A DNA stretch of 64,000 nucleotides, taken from Perilla frutescens. Taxonomy: Eukaryota; Streptophyta; Magnoliopsida; Lamiales; Lamiaceae. Positions 33,655 to 45,268 of the stretch are shown here, in pieces (position 1 is the first letter of the stretch; the number at the start of each line of letters is the position of its first letter). The stretch is from positions 26,247,501 to 26,311,500 of the forward strand of contig BRKX01000015.1 of the NCBI GenBank assembly GCA_026008535.1, in the 5' to 3' direction. Made by a program: the position numbers and the translations under genes. The notes beneath the pieces are model-generated. The model was given only the letters and a program-made list of their open reading frames with translations. It had not been told where the DNA came from and ran no database searches.

Positions 33655-34963
33655 ATGACTAAAGATGAAGACTTTAAGCTGTTCAAGGTCCAGGTAATAT
33701 CTCTCTGTAATAGCACATTCTATTCTTCTTTAAAACCCAACCTTTTTTTGTTAATTTAATATATCTGTACAGTGAAGTTAAATCTCCTTTTCCAATACCT
33801 TTTTTTTTTTTTTTTTTTTTTTTTTTGTTTTCTGCAGACTTGTTTTCTCAGAGTGAACATACATTGTGATGGTTGTAAGAAGAAAGTGAAGAAAATCCTT
33901 CAGAGGATTGAAGGTTTCTTTTATCCCTTTCCTTTTTTTCTTTTTTTCTAAAATGGGCTCCCCTGTTTTTACTCTGTTTCTTGAAATATTCATTCTAATG
34001 TAAAAATCCACATACATTACTGTGGTGTTTCTTCCATAAATTTGCATATCATACATTTGGGTACAAAAAAAAAACAATTAGGTACGTGTAATTGTGTGTT
34101 GCGTAAACGTGGGGTGTGTGTTGGTGTTTGTTCATCTGGCGTAGCATCTATAAAATCGAGTTACATATCATACAATGTCGCTAAATAGTCCACGTGGTGT
34201 AGCATCGAGAAGCAACTAGTTAGTTTATGAAATTTTGATATAATCTTAATTAGTATAGTTTATGTAATGTAATGTTGTTGTTCAACTTCAATCTATAATA
34301 ACAGGGGTTTACCAAGTAATGATAGATGCAGAGCAACAGAAGGTGAGTATTTCAGGAGGTGTGGATTCCGCTATTCTAATCAAGAAATTAGTGAAGGCTG
34401 GGAAGCATGCTGAGCTCTGGTCTTCTGCTGCCGAGAGCAAGAACAACAAAGGGCAGAAGAAGAATCTCGAATCCTTAAAAAACAAGCACAAGTTCCCCTT
34501 TATGTCGGAAGTCGAGGACAAGTTGAACGAAGAGGATATGCGGTTTTATAGGGCTATGGAAGCTGAGATGGCGAAGCAAGGAAACATTAATGCTAATGTC
34601 ACCGCAAAGAAAGGAAACCAGAATCAAGATACAAATATGGAAGGGAGAATGGGAAATGACATTAGTTCTATGATGAATCTTGCTGGTTTTAATGGAAATG
34701 GCCTCATTGGAGTTCAACCGGGTTCGGGCGGAGGGTTTCCTTTCAATGTGGCGTCCGGGCAGCAGATGAATCTGCAGAACATTAACAGGCCTCAGATGAT
34801 GTACAGTCGATCACCGTTGATTACTCCAACGATGACCGGTTATCACTACAACTACGGACCGGCTCAGTATGATTTCATCGGTTCGGTTCCACACGGTTCA
34901 ACTGAGCCGGTAGGGTATGGTATTGGTGGTGGTGATAACACTAGTAGCTGCTCAGTTATGTGA
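33655..34963 (+). CDS. Heavy metal-associated isoprenylated plant protein (HIPP)
   Basis: Metal-binding plant protein of the HIPP family, likely a membrane-anchored metallochaperone. Three exons with GT-AG borders: 33655-33693, 33838-33913, 34305-34963; 257 residues, frame intact. The HMA domain (about residues 14-78) has the metal-binding pair C23-x-x-C26 (HCDGCKKKVKK) and a VYQVMIDAEQQKVSISG core. It is followed by a Lys/Asn-rich charged stretch and a Gly/Asn/Met-rich linker. The C-terminus is CSVM, a CaaX box for prenylation. The start is chosen because the ATG opens a short MTKDEDFKLFKVQ exon spliced in frame to the domain; a possible 5' UTR intron ends at TTTTTGTAG (33627). Intron 1 ends in a ~33-base T-run before the acceptor. 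This is the clearest functional host gene here, lying between two VANDAL-like elements. Confidence 0.93.
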
Positions 34964-35359
34964 TTATAGTTGGTGGACTTTACGTTTAAGGTTTATCATG
35001 TATTTATGTTCCGAGTTTGGTAGTAATTAAGTTAGTAACAAGTAGGATTTCAAGTGTATAATTTCAAGAAGTGGATTCGAGTTTTATCGTATTATTATTA
35101 TTATTAGTGTAAATCGCCTCAACTATTCACAATCCAAATAACAACTTCTTTTTTAGCCCATATTTTTAACTCATTCTTTTTTATTCAAAGTATTTCACAT
35201 TCTCTAAAATACTCTTACTAAATGTGGGCCTAGTCAACAATTCCTTTTTGACTCATTTTAGAATTTGAACAACAACTAAATCGTGAGAATTATTTTCACG
35301 CAAAGCAAGGAAAGGGTGTCAGCATATTTACACGTGCCTTTGACTGGAAAACATATACA

Positions 35360-36175
35360 CGATCCCCATCCAAATTTGAATACACACGAATCGTAACGTC
35401 CAAAAAACTCACGAAATCAGAAAAAACATACACACGAAAATTCCAGTCAAAAACTCACGAAATCTAGCCAACATACACACGAAATCTGCCCAACATACAC
35501 ACGAAGATTCAACGGTGCAAAACTCACAAAAACAGATCCAATTTTTATCGCGAAATCGATCGAAACACTCACGCGAATCCCGTTGATCGAACATCTCGAG
35601 CCATGGAAAATCTGGAGCCTTGGGCTGTTGAATTTCAACAGGTTAGAAACTAAATTCGAATGATTTAATGTTTTAAGATGAGCAATTTTGACAGTTGGGT
35701 TGTTGATTTTTGTCAATTTAAATATGATAATATGTTCGAAACTTAGCGTATTTGTATTGTATTCTGGGTTTTTGTGAATTAATATATGAGAATATGTTTG
35801 AATGTGTGGATTTTGTCGATTTACATTCATGAATTTTGGGATTTTGTTGACCTAAAATCTGAATTTCTGGGCTTCTCTCGTGAGAATTATTTACATGAAA
35901 ATCTTCTCGTGATAATATTTTGACACGATAAGTGATTTCGTGAGTAAATATATTCACGAGAACTATACTTGTGACAAAATATTCTCCCGAGAAGGCTTTC
36001 GTGACAAAATATTATCACGAAAATGTGCTCCAAAATTATGCATACTTATTATCACGAGAGTATATTTCGTGAGTATGAGTATATATACTCACGAAATCAA
36101 TCTCGAGACCAAATATTATCACGAGAAGAACTTTCGAGAGTATATATACTCACGAAAATTATGCTCATGATTTTT
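35360..36175. repeat. ACTCACGAAA / TCTCGTGA motif array, DUF1985 side of element B
   Basis: Words such as ACACACGAAA and ACTCACGAAATC crowd the region before exon 1 (35385-35590). TCTCGTGA, TATCACGAGA and TTTCGTGAGTA fill intron 1 (35880-36175). The shared core is TCGTGA, in both orientations. Confidence 0.88.
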
Positions 36176-36749
36176 TTTTTGTTATGCTTTCGGTTCTGTA
36201 CGTTATAATTAATCTTTGAGGAATTTTCAGCATGTTCATATCTTAAGCATGATTGATTAGTTTTAATTTAATTATATTTGTGTTTTATTGATAATTTTTT
36301 GTATATTATTTAAAAAATAGTGTGATTGGGTGTGGAGAAGAGAGGCCTTACAGAACATCACATGCGGGATCAATTTGTACTGGAAGGACAATATGAGTGT
36401 AATTAGGGAAGTATTACACGTGATTAGTGGTGGGCGCGAACTATTCGAGCAGTTTAGGAGAGAGTCGTGTTTCGGGCATCTGATAGATTTCGTGGGGGGA
36501 AACAGTTGTAACAATGCTCTACATGCATTGTTGAGTAGGGAGGTGATTATTGACGGTGCAGAGGAGCACGATATTTGGTTTCGGGTTGGAGAAACCAATA
36601 TTAGATTTTCTCCGAGTGAGTTTGCTCTGGTGACTGGACTGCAGTTCGGAGGATCCGATTTTGATCCGTCTGCATCATATCAGATTTCTAGGAGATCTTT
36701 TCATTTGACGGCATTACTATTGGAGTTTGCTGAATTGATTTCTCGGTAA
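35603..36749 (+). pseudogene. DUF1985 (VANC-like) 5' fragment, element B
   Basis: Exon 1, 35603-35641, codes 13 residues (MENLEPWAVEFQQ) with donor CAACAG|GTTAG. Exon 2 starts at 36321 after TTAAAAAATAG and opens with C-D-W-V-W. It contains FRRESCFGHLIDFVGG, EHDIWFRVGETNIRFSPSEF and ALVTGLQFGG, the signature of DUF1985. The frame runs to TAA at 36747, but from about 36720 on the sequence is the tail of the opposing MURA fragment. Exon phase and start match element A. All C-terminal parts are lost. Confidence 0.85.
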
Positions 36750-37029
36750 CGTATATAATGGGCTCATCTTGCTCCTGGACTAAATGAGCTAAGTCAACAT
36801 CCGTTTTCAAGAGTCCTTTTAGTGTCCTCCCCGTCAATGATCTCGTCAGATAACTCAGTGTATAACTTATACTTGTTGGAGAGGTTTCCATAAAATCGTG
36901 AATTTCTTCTACCAATTTATCACGAGATAAATTGTCAAATGGGAGGTGCACGAGCTGATCTTCACCATCTACATACTCCGATCTCTCCCATCTACCACTA
37001 TGTCGGACGACAATGCGTTGCCAAGACAT
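36730..37029 (-). pseudogene. MURA N-terminal fragment, element B
   Basis: The ATG at 37029-37027 sits directly after TGATTTGCAG, as in element A. The protein shares RIVVRHSGRWERSEYVDGE with the element A transposase N-terminus and ends around IIYVTEKS. The DDE domain, SWIM finger and zinc knuckles are missing, so this cannot transpose by itself. Confidence 0.85.
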
Positions 37030-37077
37030 CTGCAAATCACCAATAAATAGTGATTAAAGTTATTTAAAAAATAAATA

Positions 37078-37395
37078 ATTTCGTGACAATAATTGTCACG
37101 GTTCAATGATCTCGTGACAATTATTGTCACGATTGAGTCTTCTCGTGACAATTATTGTCCCGATTAAGTCTTCTCGTGACAATAATTAAAATTTATTAAA
37201 ATTAAATTTTTCTCACGAAAAGAAGGAATTTCGTGAGAATATATTCTCACGAAAGACTTTAATTCGTGACAATATTTTTGAGAGCATATTATAGTCACGA
37301 GATCACAAATTTGTGTCAATATTATCACGAATTCATGTCATCTCGTGTCAATTATTGTCACGAAAAGGCTTGAACTGTGACAATATTGTCACGAA
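37078..37395. repeat. CGTGACAA...TTGTCACG array, MURA side of element B
   Basis: Repeated dyads, e.g. CGTGACAATAATTGTCACG with 8-bp arms and a 3-bp centre, at 37082, 37114 and 37146. Looser copies continue to about 37395. This lies in the presumed 5' UTR intron of the MURA fragment. Confidence 0.88.
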
Positions 37396-38104
37396 ATTAT
37401 CGATTTTTCAAAAATATTACACGTTTATGCTAATCTTCTAAAATTATCCAAGTATACAAATTCATGTTAATCTACCACAAAATATGCAAATCTACAACCA
37501 TCGATGCATATATAATCTTTCAAACATTACAAAAAATATTTTCTTACAACTTCAATAACTATTAATACAATCATTATGACATTATCATAAATTATGTATA
37601 AATTACTTAAAATTTTATAAAAATATTTAAACCCGATAATTTCGAACAACTTCACGGTGAGAAAAATACGAAAATGCATCTCAAACGAATTCAAACGGGG
37701 CTCGACGTCAATTTCTCAAAGAAATTTGAGCAGCTCGACGTTAGTTTAGCAATGGCGTGATTTTTTTTTTTGGCTTAAGACGTGTGCTCTTTAATTTTAA
37801 CCAACTTCTAATTTCAACCCCCTCTCCCAGCATTAATGTCACGAGATGCTATGTGGTTTGCCATTCTTCTTTAAAATATAAAAGGAAAAACTGCCACAAT
37901 ATTAGTTGCAAGATGCATCACGTGCCCAAAAATTTCAATGGGTCCCAGCATTTTTTATTTTTTTAAAGCTAAACAAATAAGACAAAAAAAAAGAGAGAAA
38001 ATTCCAAAAAGTAAGGGTATAAGAGACTTTTACACTATTTGTTGAATAGAAAAAAAGTGTTATGAATCTTGGCTAGAAAAGAATTTGCTATTTCAACTTT
38101 GACT

Positions 38105-41010
38105 ACTTTAATTTTTCTCCGTTATTATTACAACATTGACCGTGCCTGAAGGAAGCCCTGCAAAAGCTTCAAAAATGAAGGAAAAGGATTGAATATATAT
38201 AGTAATGCGTGGGGAAACAAGTTGTGGCATTGGTTGGTGCAAATATAGCATTTTTTAGAGGCCTTATGCACATTTGTGTTGGCATTTTTAATATTAGCTG
38301 ATTGAAAATATAGGTGGCTCTGGTGCAAGGGTCAAGCACCTGGGAATTCGAATATCAGTGAGTGATGTTAATTTGTCAATTCGAGATTTATAGAGTCAAG
38401 TTTGAGCTTCTTCAGTAGCTTTCCATTTTGAGCTCAACAACGTCGGGCTCAATACGCTCAATGTTTGTTTTTTATTATTAAATTTTTGTTATTTTTGTAG
38501 AGAATGTCTGTGTAGGTGGAAATTAGATCTAGTTGCACCGAGTCACAAGCTTTTAAATGGTAGATTGTTTCATTTAATTTATGTCGAGTAGTGTGTTTGG
38601 AGGAGTATTTTCTTGGTGTAATGTATTGATTATTGTTCTAAACGTTATTTGTTCTTAATCTTGGTTCCAAGTACATTTATGAAAATTATACCGATTTGAT
38701 TTGTTGGAGGGCGAAGATAATACGAATATAAAAGAAACCATTCATGATAAAAACAGCGATTAGTTACTCTATTAATATTTAGGGTAAATATTTCACTATC
38801 TTATATTATTGCCGAAAATTCCATTACATGCAATTTGACATGAAGATATTTTAATACCCGAAATATTAAAAAAATTAATCAAAACTAACATTAGAACTAT
38901 TTTTACAGCACCTGAAAAATGAAGTGGTGATTTTTTTTTTTTTTTGAAATTTGTTGATGATATAACTATTTTGAGAGAAAAATTACTAAATTCATGTTTA
39001 TTTAACCATTTTAACAGCTCTGAAAGCACAAACTTTTTCAGGGGCCCGAAAAATAGTTATGATGTTAGTTTTTGTTAGTATCATGAGCACACACACTTGT
39101 TTATGTGTTTGGTTTTTGCAATTTATGTTCGTTGATGTGTTCATGGAAATGTTTCAAATGATTGGTGTGTTTGATTCTAATGTGCAAACTAGAACAAGTT
39201 GTGAATGTTCTATTTGATGTTCTTGGAGATGTTCTACGACGATTATATTATGCAATTTCTTTCTTGAAGAGATGTCTTGCAAGTATGAATAACTTGGTGT
39301 GCAAGGAAGAAGATTTTTACTACCTCTTTTTTTAGTAGATCAAAGACGGAGAAGTTAACTAGCTATTCTTCAAGTTTGAGCAAAATTCCCTCAGACTGGA
39401 TTATTTAACCGAACTGAATTACCGATATCATATGTTTTTACTGATTTTTATTTTATTATTATCGTAGTTAATCTGACCGATATATTGAAAACATTTTAAG
39501 TAGTAGTTTAAAGCATGCATGAACACGGACTGATAATTTCATTTTCTTTTTTATTTTTTTCAATAATTCAGATATTAAAATATCATTTGAAATAGTATGA
39601 GATAGAATTGTAATTTCGACAATAATATATGATATTAATTTATTTCCCCTAATATTTATGTTTGCAACATGCTTTTTGTAGAGAAATGTGTTATATTTTC
39701 ACACTATTGAATTATCATCATAAATTGGATAATTGTCGTCATGTAAACCTTAAATTACATAGGAATGTTATTTTGCACTCCAAACTCAAAATTTTGGCAA
39801 ATTGTACCATTGATATAAATTAGTCGGTGCAAAGTGTAACATTTAGAAATTTTGAATAATAATTGAGATTTTGAGTAAAGATAAAAATCTTCTTCTTCTT
39901 CTTCTTCTTCTTCTTCTTCTTCTTCTTCTTCTTCTTTATTACTAATTCTATCTTTCTTTTATTTCTTGACATAAATTTCCTTCTCGTTCTAGTACTAAAA
40001 TATATTATTATTGAATTTATACATAACTCTTAAGGATAAAATAATATTAAAATTAATAAATGATTTTATGTTTATATATATAAATGAAATAATAATAATA
40101 ATAATACAAAAATTAATTAAATAATAATAATTATTATATTAGTTATAAGCAGCCCATTATTAATACAGACTAAAACATGAACTATCATTGCAATCTTCAC
40201 ATCCACTTGTCTGATCTTTTTTAATTAGGTTTTCAACAAAAAATTTGGGAATTCGTTTGCTACTGAGGAGACAAAGTATAGAATGATTGATTGCACTCCC
40301 AAAATGGAACCTTAGTCTAGGCTAGCATTAAGAGAAATAATAGAAAAAAAAAAACAATTGTAGAAATTGCAATCAATTTACAAAGCAAGCTTAGGCATTA
40401 CCACATAAATTTCAGAACACTAAAGGATGCACAAAAATTAATAACTACAGTGCTGCAATAGAAGTAAAATAATAATTTTTTTTGAGGAAAAAAATAACAT
40501 TTCATTTTGACTTATAGACATTCCATTTTTACTTCTACTGCAGCACTGTGTTATTAATTTATATGCATCTTTTGATGGAATATATGAAAGACCTAAATCA
40601 ATAGAGAAAAACTAACAACATTCATTTTAGGACAATCAACTCACAAAAGTCTTGTGAAACAAATTATTAGTTTCAAATAAAAGAAGAGTATTAAGTATAA
40701 AATCAGAGGATCCTGGATTCCTAGTATCCTACCTTGGTCGAGGACTGCGGCATCTTGACCTTTCCCTAGAAATATGTTCCTCGATTCTAACATTATGATT
40801 GATCAAACCAGAAATGATTGTTAGAATTGAGTTTCCCATACAGAGGTCCAAAGAAAAAACACTCATGTAATCACCATAAATCTTTGAATGAAAGATTTCA
40901 TACATACTAAAAAAAATACACTACCTTAATTTCTGATTCAAGCATTTAATTGAACACCTTTTGTTCATTTGGTATCCTTCATTGTGGAATAATTAGTTTC
41001 TACAACCATA
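38105..41010. other. AT-rich DNA without a recognisable gene
   Basis: Contains a (CTT)n microsatellite at 39889-39936, AAT-rich simple sequence around 40090-40130, and the foldback at 40424-40577. Short ORFs read low-complexity DNA. Confidence 0.6.
40424..40577. repeat. Foldback (hairpin) element, ~150 bp
   Basis: GATGCACAAAAATTAATAAC followed by CAGTGCTGCAATAGAAGTAAAA at the left pairs with the complement of TTTTACTTCTACTGCAGCACTG ... GATGCATATAAATT at the right. The arms are ~50 bp and the loop ~55 bp. Could be a small MITE. Confidence 0.75.
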
Positions 41011-41364
41011 ATATATATAGGGTGAAAAGTGTATATAGACAATTTAATTTTAAAATTTTTTTAGTTAGACAAGTTTTAAGGCTATATGAGTTATATGGGC
41101 AATTTATACTACATTGACCAACAAAATCAGAATATTCTCCCACTTTTTTGAAAAGCCTTACACATGTGTACTTTTCCATGCAGAAAAAATAAAAGATTTG
41201 TTTTGAACAAAATCTCTCTCTCTCTCTCTCTCTCTCGTCTATCCGAACTCCATTTTAGTTTGAAAAAAAAAACAGACGTGTGGAATCAATTCCTTCAATA
41301 TCGGTATTTAATTCGTCATCTGAATCGAATGAGGTTAGAGCTGCTAACATTATAGTTAACGATT

Positions 41365-42450
41365 AATGGAGGTTAATGTTACGGTGTTTTTGAACTAATG
41401 CATAACGATATTCACAAAAACTATTAAAATAGTTGAATGATAGGTAGAAATCTTCCATAACGATAGACTAGTTCAAGAGCTATAACGATAGTGCATAAAT
41501 ATAACAATAGTTGAATTCGATTGACCCAATCTCCCATAACGATAGTTTATATTTTGTCATAACGATAGTTCAAATTTCCCATAACGATAGTTCATGATTA
41601 ATAACAATAGTTGATTTATAGTTAGAAATGGTATAAATATGCTTTATAATAAACGTTATGCCTGTCTTTTTATTTGTAATAGCATAACGATAGATAATTT
41701 GGCTATAACGATAGTCTAGTTCGATCGTTATGCCTTTTCGTTATATATGAATCGTTATGCCTGTCGTTTTATATAAATCGTTATGTCTATGTTATTTCTT
41801 TAATATCGTTATGGTATAATTATAATTATTATATATATAGTTATGCCTATTGTATGCATATTGTTATTCATTTTGTGTGTCGTTATGGTTAAATTATATG
41901 TCGTTATGCCTATCGTTATAGTTTAAATTGTTATGCCTATGAATATGGTTTAAATTATATGTCGTTATTCTTAATTGTTATGCGTTATTTAATTATAATT
42001 TAATTTAATTATATCGTTATGGTTTAATCATCGTTATGCATATTATTATGTCGTTATGCCTTAATTACATTTTAATTTAAATATTTTTAATGCCTAACGA
42101 TAACCTCAATCGTTATCCAAAAGGGGATTAAAATTTCCGTTATTCCAAAAAATAATTAAATATCATATCGATAAGTTGAAGTTAATTATAATTGAATGAT
42201 TACTTTAATTTAATTAGAATTGATATAATCATCAGTGGACCAAAGCATATTGTAAATAAATTTTAATAATAATATTAGTCTAAATAATACTATTAGTAAA
42301 AAAATAAAATCATTATGCCATATTTGTAGGATCGTTATGATGTAAGCATTACCGTTATGCCTTAATTACAATTTAATTTAATGAAACATTGTCGTTAAGC
42401 CTTAATTAGAATTTAATAATAATAAATATTTGATACACGTAGCTAAAAAT
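41365..42450 (+). repeat. CATAACGATAG / ATCGTTATGCC array, DUF1985 side of element C
   Basis: CATAACGATAG words (41400-41720) switch to CGTTATGCCT words (41720-42420). The core is ATAACGA / TCGTTAT. Irregular spacing of 15-40 bp. Confidence 0.9.
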
Positions 42451-42498
42451 TTAATTTAATAATTTAATATGAGTCAAATTTTCTGTTGTGAATTTTAG

Positions 42499-42780
42499 AT
42501 CGAGTGGATTAGACGCCCCCTCGAGAGGTTGTAGCCGACTCTGAATATGTACATGAAGATGGAGTTACTAGAGAAGATTATGAAGGTGTTATATCATTTC
42601 GGTGGTGAGGATACGATCCAGATGTTCAGATCTGGATGCTTAGGACATTTCATGGATTTTAGCCCTTGTGGAGGATGTTGATGGTTGGAATTCTTTTCAG
42701 ATGATGATACACTTTATCAGCATCCTCCCGAAAGCGCGACGGGATATATGGGCCCATAGGGCCAATTATCACTTTTGTTA
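42499..42780 (+). pseudogene. DUF1985 (VANC-like) remnants, element C
   Basis: After an acceptor-like AATTTTAG the frame opens I-E-W-I-R and includes MFRSGCLGHFMDF, matching elements A and B. There is a TAG near 42532. At about 42670 it jumps, by internal deletion, to a segment equivalent to the region following the DUF1985 core in A (EDVDGWNSF), then ends in the MURA fragment at about 42775. Confidence 0.8.
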
Positions 42781-42823
42781 ATGCAACTCGCTATTCTTTA
42801 TAATAATAACGACGTCTAACCAT
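42775..42823 (-). pseudogene. MURA start-codon remnant, element C
   Basis: The complement reads ATCACAG|ATGGTTAGACGTCGT, i.e. M-V-R-R-R, identical in the first five residues to the element A MURA and placed after the same type of splice acceptor. A stop follows after five more codons. Confidence 0.7.
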
Positions 42824-42839
42824 CTGTGATAATATAAAA

Positions 42840-43880
42840 TTCAAAAATAAGCATAACGAAAATTCAATTTATACAATAACGAAAAATTACTTTTAACATA
42901 ACGACAGGTTAATTTTTCACATAACGAATATTAAAATTAAACAATAACGAAATTTTAATTTTCAATAACAAAAGTTAATTTTAAACATAACGAAAATTTA
43001 TATTAAACTATAATAAAAATTCAAATTTAAACATAACGAAAATTTATATTAAACTATAACGACAATTCAAATTTAAAAATAACGAAAATTTAATTTCACG
43101 TAACGATATTTCAATTTTAACAATAACGATAGTTTAATTTACACAATAACGAAAATTTAATTTTAACATAACGAAAAAATAATTTTTCACATAACGAATA
43201 TTAAAATTAAACAATAACGAAAATTTAATTATCAATAACGAAAGTTTATTTTAAACATAATGAAAATTTAAATTCAACTATAACCAATAATGAAATTTAA
43301 AAATAACGAAAGTTAACAATTAAGCATAACGAAAATAATGAAAGTTTTTTAATAACGAAAATTAGGCATAACGAAAATTTCATCATTCAACATAACGAAA
43401 ATAACAATTAAGCATAACGAAAATTTCATCATTCAACATAACGAAAATAACAACTTAACATTAACGAAAATTTTGTTTTTAGCATAACGAATATTTAAAT
43501 TCAACTATAACGAAAATTTAATTTTTAACATACCAAAATTGAAATTTAACAATAACGAAATTGTAGATTTAACATAATGATATTTCAATTTTAACAATAA
43601 CGAAATTCAATTTAACCATGACGAAATTTAAATTTAAACTATAATAGCCAGTTTATAACGATTTTTGTTATGACAATTATACTAATTATTACTAAAAAAA
43701 ATCCTATAATGATTTTCGTTATAACGAACGAAACTCCTATAACGATTAATAATGGCATAACGAAAAGTTTTCGTTAATGAAACTCCTATCATTAACGAAA
43801 CTCCTATCACTTTCGTTAATGCATAACGGCATTTTATAAAAAGTTGTCGTTATGCCGATAGTTATTTCGTTATGAAATTT
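42840..43880 (-). repeat. CATAACGAAAATT array, MURA side of element C
   Basis: About forty copies of CATAACGAAAATTTAA-like words at 20-35 bp spacing, the densest array in the window. Near 43750-43880 the orientation becomes mixed. Confidence 0.92.
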
Positions 43881-44074
43881 GTGATCATTTTTTTTTATGT
43901 CAGGTAAGGTGCATTTAATGTAGAGTTATTAACAAAATATAAAAGGTACACTTCCCCAATGATTGGGTGTGGGACAAGTGTGTCATACTCTAAATTGCCC
44001 ATGAAACTACTATGGGCTTATATGTTGCCTTTTTTTCCCCTTTTTACTTTTCTTTTGTCTATATTTATAGATTT

Positions 44075-44075
<1 letters not shown>

Positions 44076-44107
<32 letters not shown>

Positions 44108-44108
44108 G
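44076..44108. repeat. (CA)n(TA)n microsatellite
   Basis: ACAC run followed by ATAT run just beyond the right end of element C. Confidence 0.95.
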
Positions 44109-44679
44109 CTTCGAATATTTTTGGACAGAGAGAAAGGCAAGTTGTCGTTGATCTTACTTGCATCATTCTTGAAGCACACAACCTCATCAGATAATGCACC
44201 GTAATACATTAGGGAACACAAAAAACTGCACTTCTTCAAAATTCATCATCAAACCTAAAAATAAATCCGAACAATGACACCAAAATAACACCTTTAATAG
44301 ATGAAGAAGCAGAACCGCACGGAGAAGAGAGTCGTTTGTTCATAGACAGAAGATATCGGTGACTCCATGTACGCCAACGAAACTCTAATTGTCAACATTG
44401 GCTGAGAGCGAGGGAGTGGAAGAATAAGATGATGATTTGTCAACGAATGGCGGTGGGAAATAATCATAATTACATGCGAATCTTTCTCCTTTCATCTGAA
44501 TCAGTTTCCGATTGAGTCAGAATATCATTGAGATTTTGGATTTAATGTAATCCAGTGGGAAAAATTTGAAAATGAAACTGCAACTTGTGCACGATCTCAA
44601 AACTAACAAACAGTTGCCACTAACTCTGTTAGCAAACCCCGTAAAAAAATGGCGCCAATGTTATGGTCAAGAAAACTGT

Positions 44680-44681
<2 letters not shown>

Positions 44682-44722
<41 letters not shown>

Positions 44723-44783
44723 CTTTCTTTTCTTTCTTGTCATAAATTTCCTTCTCGTTCTAGCACTAAAATATTTTACTAAA

Positions 44784-44829
<46 letters not shown>

Positions 44830-44832
44830 GGA
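44682..44832. repeat. (TA)n and (ATT)n microsatellites
   Basis: TA run at 44682-44717, then ATT run at 44787-44830. A 64-residue frame across them (IYIYI..., YYYYY...) is an artefact. Confidence 0.95.
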
Positions 44833-45194
44833 TTTACAAATAACTCTTAAGAATAAAAAATATTAAAATTAAAAATGATTATATATTTATATTGTTAAAC
44901 TAACTCAAGAAAAATCATAGAACAAACCATTGAAAGAGAAGAAGAGAAGAATTCTACATATTGATAAGTGTACTACAAGCTTATAAAAGATGAGAACCAA
45001 AAGTGAATCTCCAAACTAATGACAATCCAAGCTAAAAAGGTGAAACTAGGGTTGAAGATAAATGACTAAAATATCTTAACAAGTAAATAAAATTACATAT
45101 AACATACTCTTAACATATAATAGAAAATAACAATAATATATTTTAATAGTGATGTGAAGATGAAATTTACGGGAAAAAAAAAGAATGCAATGTG

Positions 45195-45195
45195 A

Positions 45196-45267
<72 letters not shown>

Positions 45268-45268
45268 C
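45195..45268. repeat. (ATT)n microsatellite
   Basis: About 70 bp of uninterrupted ATT/TTA. Confidence 0.95.

Larger units (their letters stand above)
35110..38100 (-). mobile_element. VANDAL-like element B, internally deleted, TCGTGA/TTGTCACG motif
   Basis: Contains the 5' part of a DUF1985 gene (+) and the 5' part of a MURA gene (-), fused head-on at about 36.72-36.75 kb, with motif arrays on both sides. Relative to element A the orientation is reversed and the centre (transposase core, Ulp1 domain) is gone. The borders are approximate: the left is near CCAAATAACAACTTC (35134), the right near CACTATTTGTTGAATAG (38033). No target duplication was identified. Confidence 0.7.
41018..44060 (-). 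mobile_element. VANDAL-like element C, internally deleted, CATAACGA motif
   Basis: Small pieces of a DUF1985 gene (+) and the MURA start codon region (-) lie between two dense CATAACGA arrays. The right end, complemented, matches the left end of element A: GGGGAAAAAAAGGCAAC, TAGTTTCATGGGCAATTTAG, ACACCCAATCATTGGGGAAG versus GGGAAAAAATAACAAC, TAGTTTGTTAGGCAATTTG, CATCCAATCATTGAGTCAG. The left end (GTTATATGGGCAATTTATAC, then CACATGTGTACTTTTCC) matches the right end of A on the complement. No target duplication was found. Confidence 0.72.

Noticed and set aside
19428..43880. Short direct-repeat arrays reminiscent of CRISPR arrays
   Set aside because: Words of 7-12 bp at irregular spacing, in both orientations, in a plant genome with introns; no constant repeat or spacer length and no cas genes.
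44649..44843. 64-codon frame rich in Ile/Tyr
   Set aside because: Translation of TA and ATT microsatellites.
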